Shown: positions 1 through 8,270, counted from the first letter of the stretch. The stretch: DNA of 64,000 nt from Microtetraspora niveoalba (GCF_001570405.1 NZ_BBYM01000018.1:167115-231114), one strand, 5' to 3'. The notes: generated by a model not told the origin, from the letters alone. Program-made: numbers and translations.

Positions 1-277
1 GGATCGCGTCGTCCGCGCGGGTCTGGGTGTTCTGCAGCAACGCCACCAGCAGGAACGTGACGATCGTGGTGACGGTGTTGATGATGAGCTGCCAGGTGTC
101 CTGGTCGCCGATGGCGAAGTACGAGGGCATCCACACCAGCACCAGCAGCACGCACATGGCGAAGAACCAGCCCCGGGAGACGAACCTGGAGGCTCCGGTG
201 GCGAAGCGGTCGAAGAGCGAGAGCCTGGAGTCGACGTCCGACGGCATCGTGGCGGGCTGGTTGCGGGGAGAGCTCAC
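1..277 (-). CDS. Low-affinity iron permease family protein, N-terminal part (cut by window edge)
   Basis: Reading leftwards, the protein starts near GTG 277 (AAAGGGG six bases upstream) or at the in-frame ATG 247. It runs off the window, so only the N-terminal ~90 residues are visible. It carries the opening LFDRFATGASRFVSRGW, a hydrophobic helix (WFFAMCVLLVLVWMPSYF), the stretch DTWQLIINTVTTIVTFLLVA and LLQNTQTRADDAI. This is the typical order of low-affinity iron permease family proteins (small integral membrane proteins). The bacterial role in iron uptake is assumed from the family name. GTG 277 is preferred for its ribosome-binding site. Confidence 0.85.
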   Translation of the reverse strand, partial: MSSPRNQPATMPSDVDSRLSLFDRFATGASRFVSRGWFFAMCVLLVLVWMPSYFAIGDQDTWQLIINTVTTIVTFLLVALLQNTQTRADDAI

Positions 278-625
278 CGGCGGCCCCTTTCGTCTGGCAG
301 GGAACTCCTGTCACCTGCTCTTATGGGGCCCGTCCATTACCCGGGCGTTACCCGCGCAAACCGCCGGCACCGGCCGTGCCCGGGGAAACGCCTCGACCGG
401 CAGCGCCGGTGGAGGGGTGCGGCACGCCTTCGCCCGAATATGTTTCAGCATCTCCGGTTATGCTGCGGTTCCTCATGGCACGCACGTCTCCTCCCTCGCG
501 GAACGCCGCCCGCCCGGGCTCCGCCGGAGGCCCCCGCCACTCCCCCCGCGTCCCGTACGGTCCGGAAGAATCCCCCGCCGTACCGCATGGCGCACATCAG
601 ACGATATGTGAGCGTGATCTTCGCT
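278..625. other. Intergenic region between divergent genes
   Basis: About 350 bases separate the iron permease (leftward) from the coiled-coil protein (rightward). Long open frames cross it but have no codon-usage support and no recognisable product. No strong inverted repeat or convincing -35/-10 pair was seen. It presumably holds both divergent promoters. Confidence 0.4.
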
Positions 626-2653
626 ATGCCATCGAACGTGACCCGGCTCTACCAGGCCCTTTTACGCGACGCGAGTCGTCCGATCTCGATCCGGCTGCGC
701 CGTTCCCTTTCGGAGTGGCTGGCGGGCAAGGGGCTTCCCGCTCTCGACGCCTCGTGGACCGCGACGGAGCACGAGGCGGACGGCGTCCGCCTGAACGTGG
801 AACGGCGCGGCGACTGCGGGCGGTACACGCTCGACGAGCCGTGCGACGGCGGCCTGCTGCGGACGAGGGTCACGTACACCGAGTCGGTGCCGGGCATGAC
901 GGGCTGGGTCGTGGTGACCGTCGACCAGCACGGCGCCGGCGCTCCGGTCACCGCGAACGCCCCAGGATTCGTCCCGGTCTACCTGCGGACCGCGAGGATC
1001 ACCGACGGCGCGGTGCATCTGGAGGACAGCCCGGTCGTCGTCGACGAGAACGAGGTCCGGCGGTTCGCGCACACCCTGACCGAGCGCGCCCGGCGGGTGC
1101 CCGTCGTCGTGGTCTCGGTCGAGGCGAGGGACCCCGCGGCCGCCCGCGCGCGGGCCCGCTACCTGGCCGAGGCGACCGCCGGGGTCGCCGTCGTGGGGCT
1201 GCTCGCCGACATGCGCGCCCAGGACGGGTTCAATCGGGCCATGGGCGACGGCCTCGGCGTCTTCGGCGGCGGCGTACGGACCTATCTCGCGCCGTTCGAC
1301 CCGGCCGAGGAGCGTTATCCGTACCGGCACCGCCCGTTGAGCGGGGGGCTGATCCGCAACGAGGGCGACCGCGCCCTCGACAGGGCGATCGACGGGATCA
1401 TCGGCGAGACGGCCCGGCGGACGCTGCCGGACGAGGTGCAGAAGACGCTGCGGGTGGTCAACCGGGTGCTGGCCGGCCGCTCCGAGACGCGCGAGATCGC
1501 GGAGGCCGCCGCCACCGTCCGCGTCGGCGACGCGGGCTCGGAGGAACTGCGCCGCCGGATGATGGCCAAGACCGTGAAACCCGCGCCGCCCGCCGGACGG
1601 GACGACACGAACGCCGACGACGCCGACGACGCCGTGCGCCGTCCCCGGGAGGCAGCCGAGACCGGCGCGACGACGGCCACGGCGACGGCGGTGGCGGCGC
1701 CGGCCCTCGATGCCGCCGAGCTGGCGCGGACGGTGGCCGAGGCGGTGGTCGGGGAGATGCGGACGGAGCTGGAGGCGGCGCTGTCTCTCGCCGTCGCCTC
1801 CGGGACCGCCGCGGCCCCGGGCGGCTCAGGGGGCTCCGGCGGCTCGGGCGGCGATTCGGGAGAGCTGTCGCGCCAGATCGGCACCCTCGCCGCGCACGTC
1901 CTCGGCCTGCGCGAGCTCGTGACGGAACGGCGCGGCAGCGACGAGCTCCTCAGTGAGGCCGAGGACGACGCCGATCGGCTCGCCGGCGAACTGGAGGCGC
2001 TGCGCGACGAGCACGATCGCCTCTCCGAGGAGTACGCGGACGCCGTCGCCGTGACGCGGCGGTTGTCCGAGCGGGTCCGCGTCCTGGAGCGCAGGCTCGC
2101 CGAGACCGGCCGCCCCGTGTACGGCGTCGCCGTGGAGGACGACGACCTCTTCGAGCCGGCCAGCCTGATGGAGACGCTGATCGAGGCCCGGCAGCGGCTC
2201 ACCCACGTCGTCGTCGGCGACACCGACGCCGCGGCCACGCGGCTGGACCTGCACCATCCGGCGCTGTGCCGTTCCTGGGCGGGCAAGGCGTGGGACGCGC
2301 TCCGCGCGCTCGACGACTTCGCCGGGGCCAGGTCCTCCGGCCGGTTCGCCGGGGGCTTCTACGACTGGTGCGCCAACGGCTCCCCCGGCAGGCTCACCAT
2401 CCCGACCGGCATGCTCTCGATGCGCGAGTCCCAGTCGGTGGCCAACCGCGCGAAGTTCAGCGAGCCCCGCACCTTCTCCGTGCCGGTGGAGGTCGATCCG
2501 AGCGGCAGGCTGCTCATGGAGGCGCACGTGAAGCTGCGGCCCGTCGGCTATCCGGCGCCGCGCATGTACTTCCACGACGACTCCGGCGGCGCGACGGGCA
2601 AGATCTACATCGGCTATCTCGGCGACCACCTGCCCAACACCCGTACGAACTGA
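626..2653 (+). CDS. Unrecognised multi-domain coiled-coil protein, ~675 aa
   Basis: I cannot name this family. The N-terminal ~340 residues form a soluble alpha/beta region with the hydrophobic strand VPVVVVSVEA and the motif GGGVRTYLAPFDP. A charged, low-complexity segment follows, with a Gly/Ser run (GGSGGSGGSGG) at roughly residue 400. Next is a heptad-rich helix (LAGELEALRDEHDRLSEEY to LERRLAETG), probably coiled coil. The C-terminal ~120 residues form a compact domain ending PAPRMYFHDD, GKIYIGYLGDHLPNTRTN. That tail looks like a discrete functional module. There is no signal peptide or membrane segment. The start is uncertain: ATG 626 precedes the first conserved-looking residues, GTG 608 is in frame, and neither has a good ribosome-binding site. 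It converges on the MFS gene with only 9 bases between stops. The architecture resembles proteins placed in biological-conflict loci, but that is a guess. Confidence 0.75.
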   Translation: MPSNVTRLYQALLRDASRPISIRLRRSLSEWLAGKGLPALDASWTATEHEADGVRLNVERRGDCGRYTLDEPCDGGLLRTRVTYTESVPGMTGWVVVTVDQHGAGAPVTANAPGFVPVYLRTARITDGAVHLEDSPVVVDENEVRRFAHTLTERARRVPVVVVSVEARDPAAARARARYLAEATAGVAVVGLLADMRAQDGFNRAMGDGLGVFGGGVRTYLAPFDPAEERYPYRHRPLSGGLIRNEGDRALDRAIDGIIGETARRTLPDEVQKTLRVVNRVLAGRSETREIAEAAATVRVGDAGSEELRRRMMAKTVKPAPPAGRDDTNADDADDAVRRPREAAETGATTATATAVAAPALDAAELARTVAEAVVGEMRTELEAALSLAVASGTAAAPGGSGGSGGSGGDSGELSRQIGTLAAHVLGLRELVTERRGSDELLSEAEDDADRLAGELEALRDEHDRLSEEYADAVAVTRRLSERVRVLERRLAETGRPVYGVAVEDDDLFEPASLMETLIEARQRLTHVVVGDTDAAATRLDLHHPALCRSWAGKAWDALRALDDFAGARSSGRFAGGFYDWCANGSPGRLTIPTGMLSMRESQSVANRAKFSEPRTFSVPVEVDPSGRLLMEAHVKLRPVGYPAPRMYFHDDSGGATGKIYIGYLGDHLPNTRTN

Positions 2654-2662
2654 GGGGCGGGC

Positions 2663-4000
2663 TCAGGAGGGCCCGTCTCCGGCCGCGGGGGCCGGAGGGG
2701 CGGGGAGCGGCACGGGGCCGGTCGCGCCGCCCGACCGGACGACGGCCCTCAGGGGATAGAGCAGGAAACAGCCGAACGCCAGCGCCAGCACGGCCAGGGG
2801 CACGCCCCCGAGCATCAGCCGGACGCCCGTCACGACCGAGCCCGGCTGGGCCGCCGCGCCCGCCTGGTAGCCGGACCTGGCCAGCACGACGCTGATGATC
2901 ACCGCCTGGAGGGACACCGCCCAGCGGACGATGAACCCGTTCATCCCGAAGTACATGCCCTCGCGGCGGGCGCCCGTCCTGCGCTCGTCGTCGTCGATCA
3001 CCTCGGCGAGCAGGATCTCCAGCAGGACCAGCATGCCGGCGATGCCCACGCCGACCGCCGCCCCGGCCACGGCCGCGACGGCGAGGCTCCCGGCGAAGAG
3101 GAACGGCACGAGGGCGACGCCGTACACGACGATCGCGGCGAGGACGGCGCGGCGCGGGCCGATCCGGGTGGTGACCCGGCTCCACACGTACACCAGAGGG
3201 ATCGCGGTGACGAACACCGCGCCCAGGATCACGGTGTTGGCGGAGTCGGGCTCGCCCAGGGCGTACTTGGTGAAGAACGGGATGCCCGCCTGGAGCAGGG
3301 CGAAGGTGAGCTGCAGCAGGAAGCTGCCCGCGACGTACGTGACGAACGCGCGGTTGGCGAGCGTGTAGCGGACCGCGGCGAGGAACCCGAAGCTCGCCCG
3401 CTCGGCCTGGGCTCGCTCGACCGATCCGCGCAGCGACAGCGCGAAGAAGGCCAGCGAGACGACGCCGAACGAGACGCCCATGGCGGCCCACCCGATGGTG
3501 CCGTACAGCGCGGGCGCGGCGGCGACCCCGACGATCATGCCGACGATGGCGAACATCTGCCGCCACGACGCGGCGGCGGCCCGCTCGGCGATGGTGGTGA
3601 ACATCTCGGGGAACAGCGCCACGTAGTTCAGGACCACGACGACGAACAGCACGTCGTAGACGAGGACCGCGATCAGGAAGTACCAGAACCTGGCGGTCCC
3701 GCCGTCGACCAGCGGGATCCAGATCATGGTGAAGGCCGCGGCCAGCGGCGTCATGCCGATCGCGATGTAGGGCACCCGCCTGCCCCAGCGGGTGCGCGTC
3801 CGGTCCGAGACGTGTCCCGCCAGCGGGTTGAGCAGCGCGTTCACGATGCCGTGGATGACCATGGCGACGCCGATGAGCGCCGGGTCGACGCCGAGGTGGT
3901 CCACGTAGTAGAAGGTCGCGAACGTTGCGAACGCCTGCGCGAGCAGGTTGACCGACAGGTTGCCGGCCCCGTAGGCCAGCACCCGGCCGCGCCCGGTCAT
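2663..4000 (-). CDS. MFS transporter of the glycoside/GPH (MFS_2) type
   Basis: A 445-residue polytopic membrane protein with about twelve hydrophobic segments. The early motif GHVSDRTRTRWGRRVPYI matches the loop-2/3 signature of glycoside-pentoside-hexuronide symporters and MFS_2 proteins, which carry sugars with cations. Its ATG overlaps the stop of the upstream ChbG-type gene (ATGA, 3997-4000), so it is probably translationally coupled. It is the last gene of the ROK-ChbG-MFS operon. Context suggests it takes up an (N-acetylated) oligosaccharide or amino sugar that the deacetylase then processes. The substrate is inferred only. Confidence 0.88.
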   Translation of the reverse strand: MTGRGRVLAYGAGNLSVNLLAQAFATFATFYYVDHLGVDPALIGVAMVIHGIVNALLNPLAGHVSDRTRTRWGRRVPYIAIGMTPLAAAFTMIWIPLVDGGTARFWYFLIAVLVYDVLFVVVVLNYVALFPEMFTTIAERAAAASWRQMFAIVGMIVGVAAAPALYGTIGWAAMGVSFGVVSLAFFALSLRGSVERAQAERASFGFLAAVRYTLANRAFVTYVAGSFLLQLTFALLQAGIPFFTKYALGEPDSANTVILGAVFVTAIPLVYVWSRVTTRIGPRRAVLAAIVVYGVALVPFLFAGSLAVAAVAGAAVGVGIAGMLVLLEILLAEVIDDDERRTGARREGMYFGMNGFIVRWAVSLQAVIISVVLARSGYQAGAAAQPGSVVTGVRLMLGGVPLAVLALAFGCFLLYPLRAVVRSGGATGPVPLPAPPAPAAGDGPS

Positions 4001-4893
4001 CGCGCCCTCTGCAGGGCGCGCAGGTCGGACCAGCCGATGAGGCGGACGCCTTCGTCGGCGATGGCGCGGCGCACCTTCGGGTCGGTGAAGAGCCGCAGCT
4101 CCATGGCGCGTTTCGCGTGGTGCGGCATGATCCGCCGCAGCTCGCCGGTCTCCTCGAACGGGTGGATGTAGATCTCCGTCACGCCGGGGCGCAGCGCCCG
4201 GATCAGCCCGATCATGTCCTTTCTGACGGTCTCGTACGTCTCGCCCTCGGCCAGCTCGAAGGGCAGCGTCCAGAGCCGGTCGAGGATCACCACGCCCGCC
4301 GCGTCCGCCGCCTCCGCCCGCGCCGCCGCGATCGGCTCCAGCTCCTCGGGCAGGCCCATGCCGTCCAGGGTCCTGGGCAGCCGGAACGGCAGGCCGTGCT
4401 CGGCGCACGCCGTGAAGACGACGTCGAGGAAGTCCCGGCCGGTGGCCAGGCCGTACAGGCTGCCCATGTGGTTGTCGGCGTGCGAGGGGTCCAGGCCGAG
4501 GGCGACGGCCCGGCGGATCTGGGCGTCGATCTCGGCGTGGACCTCGTCCGGGTCGGCCCGTTCCTCGACGGCGCGGCAGTCGGCCGGGAAGTAGCCGGCC
4601 TCGTCCACCAGCGAGGACACGGCGCGGTCGCGGGTCACCGGCCCCCACCGGTACCCCTCCCACTCGCTGGTGAAGGTCAGGTGCACGCCCACGTCGTAGC
4701 CGCCGGCGGCCGTCGTGCGGATCGCGTCCGGGGCCCAGGGGCACGGCGTCATGACCGTCGCCGAGCTGATGGCGCCGGCGGCGAGCAGGGACGTGATGCC
4801 CGTGTTGGCCGCCCGGCACATGCCGTAGTCGTCGGCGTTGACGATCAGGAGCCGGTCCTCCGGCCGGGCGCCGAGCCGCTGTGCGAGGTTCAC
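3997..4893 (-). CDS. ChbG/YdjC-type carbohydrate deacetylase
   Basis: 298 residues of the YdjC/ChbG family, which removes an acetyl group from N-acetylated sugars such as chitobiose derivatives. Family hallmarks are visible. LLIVNADDYGM near residue 20 carries the metal-binding aspartates, GVHLTFTSEWEGYRW follows, and DPSHADNHMG carries the second histidine-bearing metal motif. The start is GTG 4893, with GAGAGG about seven bases upstream. It overlaps the ROK gene stop (GTGA, 4890-4893), and its own stop overlaps the transporter start. Soluble and cytoplasmic. Within this operon it most likely deacetylates the imported sugar. Confidence 0.9.
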   Translation of the reverse strand: MNLAQRLGARPEDRLLIVNADDYGMCRAANTGITSLLAAGAISSATVMTPCPWAPDAIRTTAAGGYDVGVHLTFTSEWEGYRWGPVTRDRAVSSLVDEAGYFPADCRAVEERADPDEVHAEIDAQIRRAVALGLDPSHADNHMGSLYGLATGRDFLDVVFTACAEHGLPFRLPRTLDGMGLPEELEPIAAARAEAADAAGVVILDRLWTLPFELAEGETYETVRKDMIGLIRALRPGVTEIYIHPFEETGELRRIMPHHAKRAMELRLFTDPKVRRAIADEGVRLIGWSDLRALQRAR

Positions 4894-6155
4894 GTGGGGT
4901 CCTCTCTTCTGGGGCCGCGCGGTCGCCCGGCGGGATCGGTGTCGTGTGCCCGGGCCGCGTCTTCATCCGCGCCTTCATCCGTGCCCGTACCTGTGCCCGC
5001 GGCCGGGCCCGTGGCGGCGGCGAAGGCGCGCTCCCGCGCGTGGTGGCGGGCGAGCCAGGCCGCGCCGCGCAGGACGGCGTCGCCGGTCACACCGCTCGCG
5101 ATGACCCTGATCGGGAGGGGCGCGGCGTCCTCGGCGAGGTGGTGGCGGACGCGGTCGAGCAGCAGGTCGGCGCTCGCCCCGGCCGCGCCGCCGAGCACGA
5201 ACAGCTCCGGCTCGATCACCAGGGCGATGGAGGCCGCCACGTGCGCGATCCTGCGGGCGGTGGCGTCGACGACCGCGAGCGCCCTCTCGTCGCCGCCCCT
5301 GGCGCGCTCGAAGAGCTCGCGCGGGGACGGCCGGTCCGCGATGCCCGCCTCCCTGGCCTGCTCGGCGATGCGGCGGGCGCCGAGCACCTCGGTGCCGAGC
5401 TCGGTCGCGGGGTGGGGCAGGAAGCCGACCTCGCCCGCTCCTCCGGCGTAGCCCCGGTGCAGCCGGCCGCCGAGCACGACCCCGGCGCCGAGGCCGACGC
5501 CGAGACCGAGCAGCACGAAGTCGGCGACGTCCGCGCACGCGCCGAACCGCTGCTCGGCGACGGCGGCGAGGTTGACGTCGTTCTCCAGGAGCAAGGGCGT
5601 GCGCAGGTCGCGCTCGATCGCCTCGACCAGCCCCGCGCCTCCCTCCGGGAGTCCGTACGCGCGTCTGATGGTGCGGCCGTCGCGCCCGACGACGGCGGGA
5701 ACGCCGATGACGGCCTGGCCGACAGCGGTCAGGCCGGTTCCGGCCTGTTCGGCGCACTGGGCGGCGAGCGTGGTCACCGCGTCCGCCACGTCGGCGGCGT
5801 GCCTCTGGGGCGTGCCGGTCTCGGCCCTGGCGAGCACCTCGCCGGCCGCGTCGACGACGACGGCGCGGATCCGCAGGTGGCCGATGTCGACGCCGAGCCC
5901 GAACGCGCACCGGGGGGCGACGCGGTACAGGGTCGCGGCGGGACCCCTGCGGGTGGTGTCGGCGCCCGCCTCCTCAACCACCTCCCGCGCGACGAGCTCG
6001 CGCAGCGCCTGGGCGACGGTGGTCTTGGACAGGCCCGTCGCCCTGGTGATCTCCGGCCGGCCCAGCGGCCCCTCGCGGTCGATCACGTCGAGCACCGCCC
6101 GCTCGTTGATCGACCGGAGCAGGCCCTGCGGCCCGGCCAGGTAGTCGCCGCTCAC
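4890..6155 (-). CDS. ROK-family transcriptional repressor
   Basis: About 421 residues. An N-terminal winged helix (INERAVLDVIDREGPLGRPE, then TGLSKTTVAQALREL) is followed by a ROK sugar-kinase-like domain (FGLGVDIGHLRIRAVVVDA, LLLENDVNLAAVAE, LGLGVGLGAGVVLGG). The usual CxCGxxGC zinc knuckle of ROK proteins is not seen; the corresponding stretch reads GYAGGAGEVGF, so metal dependence may be lost. The C-terminal tail is Gly/Thr/Asp-rich and probably disordered. I chose GTG 6155, preceded by GAGG at good spacing. An upstream in-frame ATG (6215) would place the operator at 6176-6204 inside the coding region. First gene of the ROK-ChbG-MFS operon and probably autoregulatory. Confidence 0.9.
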   Translation of the reverse strand: MSGDYLAGPQGLLRSINERAVLDVIDREGPLGRPEITRATGLSKTTVAQALRELVAREVVEEAGADTTRRGPAATLYRVAPRCAFGLGVDIGHLRIRAVVVDAAGEVLARAETGTPQRHAADVADAVTTLAAQCAEQAGTGLTAVGQAVIGVPAVVGRDGRTIRRAYGLPEGGAGLVEAIERDLRTPLLLENDVNLAAVAEQRFGACADVADFVLLGLGVGLGAGVVLGGRLHRGYAGGAGEVGFLPHPATELGTEVLGARRIAEQAREAGIADRPSPRELFERARGGDERALAVVDATARRIAHVAASIALVIEPELFVLGGAAGASADLLLDRVRHHLAEDAAPLPIRVIASGVTGDAVLRGAAWLARHHARERAFAAATGPAAGTGTGTDEGADEDAARAHDTDPAGRPRGPRREDPT

Positions 6156-6175
6156 GCTCACCCTCGCATCCCGGT

Positions 6176-6204
6176 CCGAGTAGGTCGGAAACTTTCCTAC
6201 TCGG
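6176..6204. promoter_or_regulatory. Palindromic operator upstream of the ROK operon
   Basis: CCGAGTAGG (6176-6184) is repeated inverted and perfectly as CCTACTCGG (6196-6204). Between them lies a second, nested palindrome, GGAAACTTTCC (6187-6197). The nested GGAAA-C-TTTCC core is the kind of sequence known in front of actinobacterial ROK repressor genes. It lies ~20 bases upstream of the chosen ROK start, so the ROK protein most likely represses its own operon here. Confidence 0.75.
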
Positions 6205-6280
6205 AGTGAGCGCATTTCTATCCGATCGGCGCGCGCCGGACAAGAGGCGGCGTCGCTCCCCTCTGCCCGGAAAACGCGAA

Positions 6281-6317
6281 CGCCCACCGCCTCACCCGTA
6301 CGGGGAGGCGGTGGGCG
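6281..6317 (-). terminator. Rho-independent-type terminator after the lysozyme gene
   Basis: A perfect 13-bp stem, CGCCCACCGCCTC (6281-6293) with GAGGCGGTGGGCG (6305-6317), closes an 11-base loop. It begins 16 bases after the lysozyme stop. Read on the minus strand, it is followed within a few bases by GTTTTCC, a short T-run. Confidence 0.8.
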
Positions 6318-6332
6318 CGGGCGCGGGGGCGG

Positions 6333-7073
6333 CTACGCCTTGGCGGCGGGACGCCCCAGAGCGCGGAGCTGGTCGACGGTCAGCGCGGACACGTTCTCGT
6401 CGATCGGGTCCTCGGTGTACTGGTGGATCGCCCAGCTCTTCCAGTCGGCGGGCGGGGTGACCGCGCCCTTGGCCTTGCTGTAGTGGGCCACCCACAGCGG
6501 ATATTCGGACATCCCGCCGCCGTAGGTGTTGGCGAAGTTCCACCCGGTGTAGATCATCGGCGTGGCGCCGGTCTTCTTCTTCACGTACGCGAGCCAGGTC
6601 TTGGCCCACTTGTTGACGTGGGAGACGGAGTTGCCGTCGCTGGTCTCCAGGTCGAGCACCAGCAGGTCCCCGGCCTTGCTGGGCTGGGAGTTCACGACCT
6701 TGAGGAAGTGATCGGCCTCGGCGATCGGGTCGTTGTAGGTGCGGGCGAAGTGGTAGGCGCCGCGGACGATGCCCTTCTCGCCCAACTGCCGCCAGTGCCG
6801 GGCGAAGGAGGCGTCGGTGAAGGTCACGCCCTCGGTGGCCTTGACGAAGCCGAACCGGGCGGGGCTGGCGTTCCAGTCGTGGTCGGGCTCGTGACCGGAG
6901 ACGTCCTCACCGTAGATGAGCGGTGCGGCCTTCTCCTCGGGAGCCTGGGCGATCGGGGCGGGACCGTCCGGAGTGGCGTGCGCCGGGCCGGACACGACCA
7001 GGCCGGCCGTAGCGGACACGGCGGCCAGCAGCCCGGTCGCGGACGCGATGCGAAGGGTACGGCTGAGGGACAT
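6333..7073 (-). CDS. Secreted GH25 lysozyme (N,O-diacetylmuramidase type)
   Basis: 246 residues with a Sec signal peptide (basic SLSRTLR, hydrophobic core, AHA cleavage near residue 33). The mature part is a glycoside hydrolase family 25 barrel that cleaves the MurNAc-GlcNAc bond of peptidoglycan. Visible hallmarks are YGEDVSGHEPDHDW with Asp57 on strand 1, FVKATEGVTFTD, GAYHFAR, the catalytic pair in LVLDLET (Asp141, Glu143), and SWAIHQYT near the end. No cell-wall-binding domain is present. The start has a strong AGGAG seven bases upstream. It is monocistronic, with its own terminator and a 900-base upstream region. It probably acts in wall remodelling or in lysis of other bacteria. Confidence 0.93.
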   Translation of the reverse strand: MSLSRTLRIASATGLLAAVSATAGLVVSGPAHATPDGPAPIAQAPEEKAAPLIYGEDVSGHEPDHDWNASPARFGFVKATEGVTFTDASFARHWRQLGEKGIVRGAYHFARTYNDPIAEADHFLKVVNSQPSKAGDLLVLDLETSDGNSVSHVNKWAKTWLAYVKKKTGATPMIYTGWNFANTYGGGMSEYPLWVAHYSKAKGAVTPPADWKSWAIHQYTEDPIDENVSALTVDQLRALGRPAAKA

Positions 7074-7380
7074 GCGTTTTCTCCTACGGGGGCATTGAGG
7101 GGAACTGCCTGGGGAGTGGGATCGAACGGTGTGCGGGGCACGGAGTCGTGCCGTGCCCGCCTCTCGCGGCCCGAGGCCGTACCGGGAACGGCGCCGATCC
7201 GGGGGTGACCGGGGAGATCGGGCGTCCGGGTGGGCCCTGTGAGCCGGCCGGAGGGCCGGCCCGGCGTACGAGCCTCGGGAACGGGCCGCGAGTGCGGGCC
7301 TGAAGAACGGGCGTCAGAGGCGAGGGGGCCCGGAGACCGGGCCGGTGCCGGTCATCCGGCGGCGCCTCCGCGAGCGCGTG

Positions 7381-7458
7381 TCAGGCGAGAGCGCGTCGGG
7401 CGCTCTGACGGGTCCGGCCAGGGGGCTTCGGACGAGGGGCAGGTCGATGCTTGGGCAT
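7381..7458 (-). CDS. Possible 25-aa cationic peptide ORF
   Basis: ATG at 7458 is preceded on the minus strand by GGAAGGAG about ten bases upstream. The 25-residue product is Pro/Arg-rich (begins MPKHRPAPRPKPPGRTRQ). It lies about 300 bases upstream of the lysozyme start in the same direction. A 7-bp hairpin (AGAGCGC/GCGCTCT) falls inside it. It may be a leader peptide, a small basic protein or chance; only the ribosome-binding site supports it. Confidence 0.3.
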   Translation of the reverse strand: MPKHRPAPRPKPPGRTRQSARRALA

Positions 7459-7795
7459 GAAGGGGTGGCTCCTTCCTTCCACACCGCCTACCGGGTCAGC
7501 TGACGGGTTCGGGCTGGGAAGTGCCCTACGACACGCAGCTCGGGCTGGCGTGCCGATTCACCCCGGGAGGTGGCTCCCCGGTTCCGCATGCGGCGGATTC
7601 GGCGGCCGCGCGACGTCCGGCGGGAGGGTTCCCGCCGGTGACGCACGGTCACACAGGTAACGACAACGTCGTCGGCTTGTACCGCGACAGTGCCCATAAG
7701 GTACACAATCCGACAAGCAGTAATAAATAGGACAGATAGAATTTTACCTTGACCATGACATACGCCACTGCTTGCCCGTAATGTGCGCCCTCTCC

Positions 7796-7864
7796 GGCGT
7801 GGACACGGAGGGTGGCAAGCGGTGCGACCCGGCGTTGACACGGAGGGTGGCAAGCGGTGCGACC
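7796..7864. repeat. Tandem 34-bp direct repeat (two copies)
   Basis: Copy one spans 7796-7829 and copy two 7831-7864. Both read GGCGT-N-GACACGGAGGGTGG and continue identically to GCGACC, with a single mismatch at the sixth base. The second copy contains TTGACA (7835-7840), a perfect -35-like hexamer created by that mismatch. Function unknown; possibly a duplicated regulator site. Confidence 0.8.
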
Positions 7865-8042
7865 TGCGATCATGCGCGCACACCGGAACGGGGAAGGGAA
7901 ATCCCGCCGGTCAAGGGAGCCTGTTTCCGCCCCGAATTCCGCATCGAGTAAAAACCAGCTCGCAAGCCCCAGAAGTCACATCGGTTACGCGCCGCGCGCG
8001 GCGACGAGGCGGCCGCCCCGGGCCTCCCGGCGCGGGGCGGGG

Positions 8043-8270
8043 TCACTCGTCCTCGGCGGTCTCCTTGGCCTCGGGGTGGTCGAACACGAGGTCATAGGTC
8101 GTGGGGAAGAGCTGACGGAAGGCCGTGTCCACTCCCTTGGTGCCGCTCTCCAGCACGATCTTCCCCTCGCGCGTCACGTCCCTGACGCGCTCCACGGTGT
8201 ACTCGTGCGCGTCATGCGCCGGCTCGCGCGTGATCTCGGGCGGCTGCCCGCTTTCCGGTCCCTCCGGCAC
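8043..8270 (-). CDS. Small hypothetical protein, ~75 aa
   Basis: The chosen start is GTG 8270, with GGAGGG five bases upstream on the minus strand. A longer in-frame ORF to 8345 adds an Arg-rich, unlikely N-terminus. The product is acidic and soluble, with EYTVERVRDVTREGKIVLES and FRQLFPTTYDLVFDHPEA, suggesting a short beta-rich fold. I do not recognise a family. It is co-directional with, and ~200 bases downstream of, the amino-acid dehydrogenase, but nothing ties it to that function. Confidence 0.6.
   Translation of the reverse strand: MPEGPESGQPPEITREPAHDAHEYTVERVRDVTREGKIVLESGTKGVDTAFRQLFPTTYDLVFDHPEAKETAEDE

Larger units (their letters stand above)
7074..8042. other. Long non-coding-looking region upstream of the lysozyme gene
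   Basis: Nearly 1 kb without a convincing long gene. It holds a G/C hairpin, GCCGGCC (7243-7249) with GGCCGGC (7254-7260). It also holds a possible 25-codon ORF (7381-7458, minus), a locally AT-rich stretch (about 7690-7770) that contains a 35-codon hydrophobic ORF on the minus strand (7649-7756), and a 34-bp tandem repeat (7796-7864). The AT-rich part is the likeliest promoter region for minus-strand transcripts. I could not recognise a c-di-AMP (ydaO-type) riboswitch, which often precedes actinobacterial wall-hydrolase genes, but cannot exclude one by eye. Confidence 0.4.

Noticed and set aside
376..1956. Long Arg/Gly/Pro-rich open frame (526 codons) on the plus strand
   Set aside because: It is a frame shadow of the coiled-coil protein gene. 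Its composition is that of an off-frame GC-rich translation with no domain, and the 626-2653 frame has normal protein composition.
4881..6209. 442-codon plus-strand frame opposite the ROK gene
   Set aside because: Antisense shadow. The minus strand gives a complete ROK protein with winged helix and sugar-kinase fold.
7074..7380. c-di-AMP (ydaO) riboswitch before the lysozyme gene
   Set aside because: Expected from family precedent, but I could not align the conserved core by eye. A covariance-model search would be decisive.
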